Source: Solirubrobacteraceae bacterium (lineage in GTDB: Bacteria > Actinomycetota > Thermoleophilia > Solirubrobacterales > Solirubrobacteraceae). From it: 5,330 nucleotides of DNA. A program made the position numbers and the translations under genes. Every line of letters begins with the position of its first letter. Positions within the stretch are counted from its first letter, which is position 1. The notes beneath the pieces were generated by a model that ran no database searches, was not told the DNA's origin, and saw nothing but the letters and a program-made list of their open reading frames with translations. The stretch is from contig JASHYF010000289.1 in the NCBI GenBank assembly GCA_030043235.1, positions 1 through 5,330 of the forward strand, written 5' to 3'. Positions 1 to 5,283 of this stretch are shown piece by piece.

Positions 1-1254
1 AGCGCCGCCGGGCGGGGAGCCGCTCCCGGGCGGGGAGCCGCTCCATTTCGCGTCGGCCTGCTCGGCCACGGCACCGTGGGCGGCGCTTTCGACGTGCTGC
101 TCGGCGAACGGGCGGATGAGATCGAGCGCTTCAACGGCCGGCGGCCGGTGATCAGCGGCGTGCTCACGCGCACGCGGGGCGAGTTCCAGGAGATCCTCGA
201 CGGGTGCGACCTGCTCGTCGAGCTGATGGGCGGCGTGGAACCCGCGCGCGAGTACCTGCTGGCGGCGATCCGCGCGGGCAAGGACGTGGTGAGCGCGAAC
301 AAGCAGCTGCTCTCCCAGCACGGCGAGGAGCTGTTCGAGACCGCTCGCGCACACGACGTTCGGCTGCGCTTCGAGGCGGCCGTGGCGGGTGCAGTGCCGG
401 TCGTGCGCGTGCTCGAGGAATCGCTGTCCGCGACGCCGATCGAGCGCATCCACGGGATCGTCAACGGCACGACCAACTACATCCTCACGGAGATGAGCGC
501 CGGCTGCAGCTACGGGGAGGCGCTCGCGCAGGCGCAGCGCAGCGGCTACGCCGAGGCGGACCCCTCCGACGACGTGTCCGGGCGCGACGCCGCCGCCAAG
601 ATGGCGATCCTCGCGCGGCTCGCGTTCGGCGCGCCGGTGCACCTGGACGACGTGCGCTACGAGGGCATCGAGCACCTGCACCGCGACGACATCGAGTTCG
701 CGCGCGAGCTCGGGCTGGGGCTCAAGCTGATCGGCACGGCCGAGCGCCTCGGCGCAGGCGTGTCCGTGCGCGTGCACCCGGCGTTCCTGTACGGCGGGCA
801 CCCGCTCGCCTCGGTCGTCGGCCCGTTCAACGCGGTGACCGTCGAAGCGGAGGCGATCACCGAGATCACCCTGTCCGGGCCGGGCGCCGGCGGTCGCCAC
901 AGCGCGAGCGCGGTGCTCGGCGACGTGGTCAGCGTGATGACCGGCGGTGCGCGCCCGCCCGCGCCGCCGCTCCCGCTGGCGCTGATCGAGGACGTGCACA
1001 GCGCCTTCTACCTGCACCTCGACGTCGCCGACAACCCCGGCGTGCTGGCCGCCGTCACGAAGGTGCTGGGCGAGCAGCAGGTGTCGATCAAGTCCGTGGT
1101 GCAGCGCGGGCTGGGAGAGAATGCGCGGCTGGTGATGGTCACCCACCCGGTGCTCGAGTCGAGCATGCGCGCCGCCGTCGAGCGGCTCGCCGAGTTCGGC
1201 TTCGTGCGCTCGACCCCCCGGACCATTCGCGTGATCGAAGAGGAGTTCGTATGA
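1..1254 (+). CDS. hom: Homoserine dehydrogenase with C-terminal ACT domain, 5' end outside window
   Basis: NAD(P)H-dependent reduction of aspartate semialdehyde to homoserine, a cytoplasmic step shared by threonine and methionine synthesis. The frame is open to the left edge and 417 residues are visible. A GTG at 76 is not the start, because the Rossmann motif GHGTVG (visible residues 22-27) lies across it; the true start is upstream. Lys101 in SANKQLL and Glu185, Asp196 and Lys200 in the block EADPSDDVSGRDAAAK match the spacing of the known catalytic residues of the family. NGTTNYILTEM (about 155-165) is also a family signature. Residues about 336-400 form an ACT domain, which in relatives binds threonine for feedback inhibition; that regulation is inferred here. 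First visible gene of hom-thrC-thrB. Oddity: the N-terminus before FRVGLLG is a low-complexity extension with GRGAAP repeated twice. Confidence 0.96.
   Translation, partial: SAAGRGAAPGRGAAPFRVGLLGHGTVGGAFDVLLGERADEIERFNGRRPVISGVLTRTRGEFQEILDGCDLLVELMGGVEPAREYLLAAIRAGKDVVSANKQLLSQHGEELFETARAHDVRLRFEAAVAGAVPVVRVLEESLSATPIERIHGIVNGTTNYILTEMSAGCSYGEALAQAQRSGYAEADPSDDVSGRDAAAKMAILARLAFGAPVHLDDVRYEGIEHLHRDDIEFARELGLGLKLIGTAERLGAGVSVRVHPAFLYGGHPLASVVGPFNAVTVEAEAITEITLSGPGAGGRHSASAVLGDVVSVMTGGARPPAPPLPLALIEDVHSAFYLHLDVADNPGVLAAVTKVLGEQQVSIKSVVQRGLGENARLVMVTHPVLESSMRAAVERLAEFGFVRSTPRTIRVIEEEFV
10..44 (+). repeat. 18-bp in-frame tandem repeat, two copies
   Basis: The unit at 10-27 is repeated at 28-45 with one change at the last base (ccc to cca). 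It encodes the hexapeptide GRGAAP twice, just before the nucleotide-binding domain of homoserine dehydrogenase. The period is a multiple of three, so the frame is kept. It lies at the extreme window edge, so it may be a real slippage-type expansion or an assembly artefact. Confidence 0.85.
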
Positions 1255-1298
1255 GCGCGCACGCCCCAGGACCGAGCGTGGGGGGAGGAGTCCGATGA
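1251..1298 (+). CDS. Possible 15-codon coupling minicistron between hom and thrC
   Basis: An ATG at 1251 overlaps the hom stop as ATGA (1251-1254). The frame encodes MSAHAPGPSVGGGVR and ends in a TGA that overlaps the thrC start as a second ATGA (1295-1298). AGGAG at 1241-1245 stands 5 nt before the ATG, a good ribosome binding site that has no other obvious job inside the end of hom. The peptide has no threonine or isoleucine, so it does not look like an attenuation leader. The likely role, if translated, is to carry ribosomes across the 40-nt gap so that hom and thrC are made in step; the peptide itself may have no function. The frame is short enough that chance is possible. Confidence 0.35.
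   Translation: MSAHAPGPSVGGGVR
1281..1290 (+). promoter_or_regulatory. Ribosome binding site of thrC
   Basis: The purine run gggggaggag contains AGGAG at 1286-1290 and stands 4 nt before the ATG at 1295. It fixes the thrC start and lies inside the candidate minicistron. Confidence 0.8.
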
Positions 1299-2380
1299 GC
1301 GAGACCAGCGCGCGGAACCTGCCTGTCGTGGAAGGCGCGGCGTTCACGGGCACGCACGTGCCGCTGATCGAGCGCTACCGGGAGCGCCTGCCGTTCGCGC
1401 CGGGCGACCCGCTGGTCAGCCTGCAGGAGGGCTCCACGCCGCTGCTGCGCGCGCCGCTCATCTCGGAGATGGTGGGGGCGAGGGTGCGGTTGAAGCTCGA
1501 GGGCGCCAACCCGACGGGCTCGTTCAAGGACAGGGGCATGACGTGCGCGGTGTCCGCCGCCGTGCGCGACGGCGCGAGAGCGGTGATCTGCGCCTCGACC
1601 GGCAACACCGCCGCGAGCGCCGCCGCGTACGCCGCGCGCGCTGGGATCACGTGCGCGGTGATCGTGCCGGAGGGCAAGATCGCGCAGGGCAAGCTCGCGC
1701 AGACGCTCATCCACGGGGCGCGCGTGATCGCCCTGCAGGGCAACTTCGACCAGGCGCTCACGCTCGTGCGCGAGCTCACCGACACGCACCCGATCGTGCT
1801 CGTCAACTCGGTCAACGAGTTCCGCATCGAAGGGCAGAAGACCGCCGCGTTCGAGATCCAGGAGGCGCTGGAAGGCGAGCTGGACGCGCTGTGCATACCG
1901 GTGGGCAACGCCGGCAACATCACCTCCTACTGGCGCGGCTTCACCGAGGTGGGCATGGCGCCGAGGATGTTCGGCTTCCAGGCGGAGGGCGCGATGCCGC
2001 TGGTGCTCGGCCACCCGGTCGAGCACCCGGAAACGGTCGCCAGCGCGATCCGCATCGGCAACCCCGTGCGCTGGGAGGACGCGATGGCCGCCGCGCGCGA
2101 CTCGCGCGGCTCGATCCGCATGGTCACCGACTCGGAGATCCTGGCGGCCTTCCGCCTGCTGGCCTCGAAAGAAGGGATGTTCTGCGAGCCCGCCTCCGCG
2201 GCGTCCGTCGCGGGCCTGTTGAAGTACGGCGCGGAAGGCGCCGAGCAGGTCGTGTGCGTGCTCACCGGCCGCGGCCTCAAGGACCCGGAGACGGCGATAG
2301 CCCACAACGACGGCAGGGTCATCCCCTGCCCGGTTGAGCTGGAGGCGATCGAGGAGGCGGTGCTCGGAGACGGGTCGTGA
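1295..2380 (+). CDS. thrC: Threonine synthase
   Basis: PLP-dependent enzyme that converts O-phosphohomoserine and water to threonine and phosphate, the last step of the pathway. The protein is 361 residues, the usual length of the short bacterial type. GANPTGSFKDRGM holds the PLP-binding Lys78. STGNTAAS (101-108) is the loop contacting the cofactor and GNAGN (204-208) the phosphate-binding loop. NSVNEFRIEGQKTAAFEI and EPASAASVAGLLK are further fold-type II conserved blocks. The ATG at 1295 has a strong Shine-Dalgarno 4 nt upstream. The gene follows hom after 40 nt and its stop overlaps the start of thrB, so it is cotranscribed and probably translationally coupled. No key residue is missing. 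The related threonine dehydratase is less likely, given the operon and the signatures. Confidence 0.97.
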   Translation: MSETSARNLPVVEGAAFTGTHVPLIERYRERLPFAPGDPLVSLQEGSTPLLRAPLISEMVGARVRLKLEGANPTGSFKDRGMTCAVSAAVRDGARAVICASTGNTAASAAAYAARAGITCAVIVPEGKIAQGKLAQTLIHGARVIALQGNFDQALTLVRELTDTHPIVLVNSVNEFRIEGQKTAAFEIQEALEGELDALCIPVGNAGNITSYWRGFTEVGMAPRMFGFQAEGAMPLVLGHPVEHPETVASAIRIGNPVRWEDAMAAARDSRGSIRMVTDSEILAAFRLLASKEGMFCEPASAASVAGLLKYGAEGAEQVVCVLTGRGLKDPETAIAHNDGRVIPCPVELEAIEEAVLGDGS

Positions 2381-3309
2381 GCTCCGCGGACCCCGAGCGC
2401 GCGGAGGACGCGCGTTCGGCGAGCGCCGCACAGGGCCGCCGGGCGGGCGGCTCCGGCTACGCCCGCCGGCGCCGCGTGCGCGTGCCCGCCTCCTCCGCCA
2501 ACCTCGGCCCCGGCTTCGACTGCATGGCCGCGGCGCTCTCGCTGGCGCTGGAGGTGGAGGTGGAGCAGACGGGCAGCTTCGCGCTGAACACCGAGCTGCC
2601 GGTGCCGCGCGGGCGCGAGAACCTTTGCGTGCGGGCGTTCGAGCGCCTGCATCCAGCGGATGAGTTCACGTTCACGCTGCGCTCGCAGATACCGCTCGCC
2701 GGCGGCCTCGGCTCGAGCGCGGCCGCGATCGTCGCCGGGCTGATGGCCGCCGACCACCTGTTCGAGCTGGACGCCGACCTGCTGGCGCTCGCAAGCGAGA
2801 TGGAGGGGCATCCCGACAACGTGGCGGCGGCGCTGTACGGCGGCTTCGTGGTGTGCGCCGACGGCAAGGCCGTGCGCTTCGAGGCGCCGGCGGGCCTGGA
2901 GGCGCTCGCCGTGGTGCCCGAGCGTTCGGTGCGCACGCACGCCGCGCGCGCGGCGCTGGGCGCCGAGGTGCCGATGCAGGACGCCGTGTTCAACGTCGCG
3001 CACGCCGCCATGCTCACGCTCGGCCTCGCCCGCGGGGACTGGGATCTCCTGGCCCGTGGGCTACACGACCGCCTGCACCAGCGCCAGCGCGCGAGCCTGT
3101 TCCCGCGCTCGTTCGAGCTCCTCACGCGCGCGCGCGAGCTGGGGGCGCTGGGAGCGACGATCTCCGGCGCCGGCCCAACCGTGCTCGTGTGGTGCTTCTA
3201 CGAGCAGACGGGCGCCGTCGCCGAGGCGCTGTCCGCCGAGCTCCGGGGGTGGGCGAGCCTCCTGCGCGTGCCCTTCGAGACGCAGGGCGCCTACGTGGAC
3301 GCGCTCTGA
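2377..3309 (+). CDS. thrB: Homoserine kinase (GHMP kinase family)
   Basis: Phosphorylates homoserine with ATP to give O-phosphohomoserine, the substrate of threonine synthase. The 310-residue protein shows the three GHMP blocks: VPASSANLGPGFD (36-48), the ATP loop PLAGGLGSSAAAI (106-118) and ISGAGPTVL (262-270). EGHPDNVAAALYGG (143-156) and DRLHQ (231-235) are also typical. The GTG start overlaps the thrC stop as GTGA and has GGAGA at 2366-2370, 6 nt upstream. That start gives a 33-residue Arg/Ala/Gly-rich extension before the usual N-terminus. A GTG at 2476 would give the canonical length, but the extension has GC-ending codons like the rest and the coupled start has the better binding site. 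The 3' end overlaps the convergent ParA-type gene by 19 bp. Confidence 0.96.
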   Translation: MSSADPERAEDARSASAAQGRRAGGSGYARRRRVRVPASSANLGPGFDCMAAALSLALEVEVEQTGSFALNTELPVPRGRENLCVRAFERLHPADEFTFTLRSQIPLAGGLGSSAAAIVAGLMAADHLFELDADLLALASEMEGHPDNVAAALYGGFVVCADGKAVRFEAPAGLEALAVVPERSVRTHAARAALGAEVPMQDAVFNVAHAAMLTLGLARGDWDLLARGLHDRLHQRQRASLFPRSFELLTRARELGALGATISGAGPTVLVWCFYEQTGAVAEALSAELRGWASLLRVPFETQGAYVDAL

Positions 3310-4082
3310 GCGAGGCGCGCCAGCCGCTCGCCGGCGTCGTCCAGGCCCTGCAGTCGCTCGAGCATCTCGGCGGCCAGCGCCAGGTAGTCGGCGCCGAGGT
3401 CGGGGCGGTGGTCGAGGATCGAGCGCGCCCGCTCTGCCGATTCGGCGTACGCGATCGAGCTGCGAATCACCGACTCGAACACCCGCTCGCCGAAGCGCTC
3501 CTTCAGCGAGGCGAGCGCCTCGCGCGAGTGCACGGTGCGCATGTCCGCGAGGTTCAACAGCACGCCGAGCAGCGACAGCGGCGGGTTGAGGCTGTCGCGC
3601 GCCAGCTCCACCACCTCCATCGCCTGCTCCACCCCCTGCAGGGCGAAGTACTGCGCCTCGGCGGTGATCAGCGCGTGGTCGGCCGCCACCAGCGCGTTGA
3701 CCGTCAACAGGCCCAGCGAGGGCGGGCAGTCGATCAGGATCACCTCGTACTCCTCGTCGATCTCCGCGAGCGCCCGCCTGAGCGTCAGCTCGCGGCCCAT
3801 CCTCCCGCCCAACGCGAGCTCCGCCTCCGCGAGGCTGAGGTTGGAGGGGATGAGGTCCTCGTAGATCGCCTCCCCCGCCGCCGCGCGGCCGGAGAGCACG
3901 TCCGCGATCGTCGGCTCGACGTCCGTGGGCAGGTCGAAGTAGTCCGACAGGTTGCCCTGCGGGTCGAGATCGATCGCCAGCGTGCGCACGCCGCTGCGGC
4001 GCAGCACGTCCGTGAGGGTGCGCACGGCCGTCGTCTTGCCCGTGCCGCCCTTCTGCGAGAGCACAGCGATCTTGTGAGCCAT
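3291..4082 (-). CDS. ParA/Soj-family ATPase, orphan
   Basis: Member of the deviant Walker-A (ParA/MinD) ATPases, which position DNA or protein cargo through ATP-dependent dimers on the nucleoid. The 263-residue protein opens with MAHKIAVLSQKGGTGKTT: signature Lys11 and P-loop Lys16. Walker A' is DLDPQGN with Asp40, and Walker B is ILIDCPPSLG with Asp118. QYFALQGVEQAMEVVELAR is the usual Soj-type helix. There is no membrane-targeting C-terminal helix as in MinD; the end is ERLARLAQSAST. The usual EAPS segment of chromosomal ParA is replaced by ESAE in SIAYAESAERA. No ParB gene and no parS-like palindrome is seen, so this is probably not the chromosome-segregating ParA. The gene lies 57 nt downstream of the FHA gene on the same strand. 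There is no clear Shine-Dalgarno before the ATG. The cargo is unknown. Confidence 0.93.
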   Translation of the reverse strand: MAHKIAVLSQKGGTGKTTAVRTLTDVLRRSGVRTLAIDLDPQGNLSDYFDLPTDVEPTIADVLSGRAAAGEAIYEDLIPSNLSLAEAELALGGRMGRELTLRRALAEIDEEYEVILIDCPPSLGLLTVNALVAADHALITAEAQYFALQGVEQAMEVVELARDSLNPPLSLLGVLLNLADMRTVHSREALASLKERFGERVFESVIRSSIAYAESAERARSILDHRPDLGADYLALAAEMLERLQGLDDAGERLARLAQSAST

Positions 4083-4093
4083 CGTCCCAGGCG

Positions 4094-4099
4094 ATACTA
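4094..4099 (-). promoter_or_regulatory. Possible -10 element directly before the ParA-type gene
   Basis: The minus strand reads TAGTAT, which fits TAnnnT, in a small AT-rich patch ending 11 nt before the ATG at 4082. A transcript from it would begin about 5 nt before the start codon, which would explain the missing Shine-Dalgarno. No matching -35 is seen. Weak, motif-only evidence. Confidence 0.25.
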
Positions 4100-4115
4100 C
4101 GACGCGCCAGTCGAG

Positions 4116-4131
4116 CCGGGCGCCTGCCCGG
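4116..4131 (-). other. Short hairpin in the gap between the FHA and ParA-type genes
   Basis: Inverted repeat ccgggc / gcccgg with a 4-nt loop, starting 8 nt after the stop of the upstream FHA gene in the direction of transcription. It has a 6-bp GC stem and no following T-run, so it is not a typical intrinsic terminator. It could slow polymerase or protect the upstream message end, or be chance in GC-rich DNA. Confidence 0.3.
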
Positions 4132-4139
4132 TGGCGGGG

Positions 4140-4751
4140 TCAGCCGATCGTGTGCAGCGTGGCCCCGGCTTGCGCGGAGGACACGTGCGCGCGCACGCTC
4201 ACGAACGACAGGCGATAGCGCCCCACTACGATCTCATCGCCGTCCTGAAGCGTCTTGCCGTCCACGCGCGCGCCGTTCACGAACACGCCGTTGAGGCTGC
4301 GGTCGTCCAGCAGGCGCACGCCGTCGGGGTGGCGCACGATCAGCGCGTGACGGCGCGACACCGTGGGGTCGTCGAAGCGCACGTCCGCCGCGAGGCTGCG
4401 CCCGATGCGCGTCCACTCGCGCGTCAGCGCCACGGTGTGCAGCTCGTCGCCCTCTTCGTAGCAGAGGTACTCGCCGGGTTGCTCGAGCCGCTCCCTGGCC
4501 GCCGCCAGGCGTGCCCCGTGCTCTTGCGAGACCGGCTCCAGCAGCGTGCCTTCCTCATCGTGCGCGCCGGCCTGCGCGCTGCCCGCCGGGATCCGCTCGG
4601 TGCTGAACAGCGAGGCGCGCGCGAACTCCCGCCCTCCGCACACCGGGCAGTCCGACAACAGGTCCGAGCCGCTGAGCGTGAGTACGTAGCCGCAGTGAAC
4701 GCAACGGAACGATCCGGCCCCCACGAAGGTGCCCGACGTTAGTGAGTCCAT
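4140..4751 (-). CDS. Zinc-ribbon and FHA-domain protein
   Basis: Cytoplasmic 203-residue protein with two modules. Residues 16-45 hold Cys17-x2-Cys20 and Cys35-x2-Cys38 in FRCVHCGYVL...DCPVCGGREF, a zinc ribbon resembling the small bacterial DUF1451-type ribbons (resemblance judged by eye). A charged, Ala/Glu-rich linker of about 50 residues follows. Residues about 95-185 form an FHA domain with IGRS (116-119), SRRH (132-135), LNG (153-155) and VNG (158-160), the residues that bind phosphothreonine in this family. There is no signal peptide or membrane segment. The ATG at 4751 has AGGGAGGAG 6 nt upstream. It is the first gene of a two-gene unit with the ParA-type ATPase. An adaptor reading Ser/Thr-kinase phosphorylation is a reasonable inference; the partner is unknown. 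No ETTS-like threonine motif as in GarA/OdhI is seen at the N-terminus. Confidence 0.9.
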   Translation of the reverse strand: MDSLTSGTFVGAGSFRCVHCGYVLTLSGSDLLSDCPVCGGREFARASLFSTERIPAGSAQAGAHDEEGTLLEPVSQEHGARLAAARERLEQPGEYLCYEEGDELHTVALTREWTRIGRSLAADVRFDDPTVSRRHALIVRHPDGVRLLDDRSLNGVFVNGARVDGKTLQDGDEIVVGRYRLSFVSVRAHVSSAQAGATLHTIG

Positions 4752-4757
4752 GCTCTG

Positions 4758-4766
4758 CTCCTCCCT
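4758..4766 (-). promoter_or_regulatory. Ribosome binding site of the FHA-domain gene
   Basis: The minus strand reads AGGGAGGAG, 6 nt before the ATG at 4751. It is the strongest binding site on the minus strand in this window and fixes the start. Confidence 0.8.
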
Positions 4767-4790
4767 CTGAGTTGCTGCCGGATGTGGCTG

Positions 4791-4814
4791 CCGAGGGCCA
4801 GCCGGGCCCCTCGG
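4791..4814 (-). other. Hairpin in the leader of the FHA-domain mRNA
   Basis: Perfect 7-bp inverted repeat: ccgaggg at 4791-4797 pairs with ccctcgg at 4808-4814 around a 10-nt loop. It lies between the predicted promoter (about 4835-4843) and the ribosome binding site, so it would form in the 5' leader. No T-run follows it. A role in stability or translation control is possible but unproven. Confidence 0.4.
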
Positions 4815-4834
4815 ATCGGGGGAAACTAGTGGCG

Positions 4835-4853
4835 ATCATAACAAGATTGTCAA
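4835..4853 (-). promoter_or_regulatory. Candidate promoter of the FHA-ParA unit
   Basis: In an AT-rich island the minus strand reads TGTTATGAT: an extended -10 (TG at 4843-4842) with hexamer TATGAT at 4840-4835, 5 of 6 to the consensus. Start of transcription would fall near 4828, giving a leader of about 77 nt. A perfect TTGACA at 4853-4848 is too close to act as its -35; it could instead pair at 17 bp with the poorer ACTAGT (4830-4825). Confidence 0.5.
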
Positions 4854-4876
4854 GCTTCATTTGAGTTCTGAATACT
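4847..4876 (+). promoter_or_regulatory. Candidate promoter of the small zinc-protein gene
   Basis: TTGTCA at 4847-4852 (5 of 6 to the -35 consensus) stands 18 bp before AATACT at 4871-4876 (4 of 6 to the -10). Its -35 overlaps the TTGACA read on the other strand, so the two directions would share or compete for this DNA. Predicted start near 4883. Motif evidence only. Confidence 0.4.
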
Positions 4877-4882
4877 GATATC

Positions 4883-4916
4883 GCCGGAGACTTCGGCGAA
4901 GTCATCCCCGACCGGC
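4883..4916 (+). other. Two-part inverted repeat in the leader of the small zinc-protein gene
   Basis: The perfect palindrome gacttc-ggc-gaagtc occupies 4889-4903. It is flanked by gccgg (4883-4887) and ccggc (4912-4916), which can pair as an outer stem. It lies just after the predicted plus-strand -10 and ends 7 nt before the ATG at 4924. It could be an operator for a dimeric regulator or an RNA fold masking the start. No T-run follows, so a terminator is unlikely. Confidence 0.4.
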
Positions 4917-4923
4917 TCCCCGT

Positions 4924-5283
4924 ATGGCGTGGTCGTATCGAGCTACCCGCGAGGGCACGCGTGCAAACGATCGTCCCGCGGGAGGAGCCCCGCCGGGCGC
5001 GGCGAACCCCCACGCCATCGTGCCCACAACATCGCGTCACGCGGAGCGGCTGGAGCGGGTGCTGTTGCGCCGCGGCGTCGGCGCGCTCGAGGCCGACCGC
5101 GACCGCTGCAGCGACTGCGGACGCACCCCGCTGACAGGCGAGCTCGTGCATCTGTACGCGGGGCGCCAACACCAGATCGTGTGCGAGCTCTGCCGCCGGC
5201 GCCACCGCGACGCGCCCGTCGCGAGCGAGCTCGTTCGCCACTGCGAGCACGGCCACGCGGTGCGCCTCACGCGGGCGGCCTGA
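4924..5283 (+). CDS. Small four-cysteine (zinc-binding type) protein, unrecognised
   Basis: I do not recognise a named family. The longest form has 119 residues; the core is CSDCGRTPLTGE...IVCELC, with Cys62-x2-Cys65 and Cys87-x2-Cys90 (21 residues between pairs), a pattern typical of zinc ribbons or treble clefs. A His/Cys-rich tail, RHCEHGHAVRL, follows. No membrane segment or signal peptide is seen. The start is uncertain. ATG 4924 has no Shine-Dalgarno, and the first 32 codons have about 9 A/T-ending codons, against about 8 in the following 87. GTG 5020 (87 residues, beginning MPTTSRHAERLERVLL) or GTG 5059 may therefore be the real start. The gene is divergent from the zinc-ribbon/FHA gene across a shared promoter region. 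The alternative frame starting at 4929 is Arg/Ala-rich and looks like a shadow. A role in nucleic-acid or protein binding is inference only. Confidence 0.65.
   Translation: MAWSYRATREGTRANDRPAGGAPPGAANPHAIVPTTSRHAERLERVLLRRGVGALEADRDRCSDCGRTPLTGELVHLYAGRQHQIVCELCRRRHRDAPVASELVRHCEHGHAVRLTRAA

Noticed and set aside
1255..1294. Threonine/isoleucine attenuator leader
   Set aside because: The short peptide has no Thr or Ile codons and no terminator hairpin with a T-run follows.
204..1298. 364-codon plus-strand frame inside hom
   Set aside because: Arg-rich shadow of hom in another frame. Only its last 15 codons, from the ATG at 1251, are considered possibly translated.
1139..2431. 430-codon minus-strand frame antisense to thrC
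   Set aside because: Composition is His/Arg/Ala-rich without motifs, and it lies opposite an unmistakable threonine synthase.
1927..3003. 358-codon minus-strand frame across thrC and thrB
   Set aside because: No domain, low-complexity composition, fully antisense to two conserved enzymes.
3308..3329. Weak stem gagcg/cgctc around ggcgcgcc after the thrB stop, considered as a terminator
   Set aside because: Only 5 bp with a long loop, no T-run, and it lies inside the ParA-type coding sequence.
2853..4742. 629-codon plus-strand open frame across thrB, the ParA-type gene and the FHA gene
   Set aside because: Very Arg/Ala/His-rich with no recognisable domain, out of frame in thrB and antisense to two genes with clear motifs. 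A GC-rich shadow.
3291..4751. Chromosome-partition locus (parAB with parS)
   Set aside because: No ParB gene and no parS-like palindrome in the window; the neighbour is an FHA protein.
4555..5256. 233-codon minus-strand frame across the small gene, the promoter island and the FHA gene start
   Set aside because: It runs through the AT-rich regulatory region and is antisense to the CxxC protein; no motif was seen and it has no Shine-Dalgarno.
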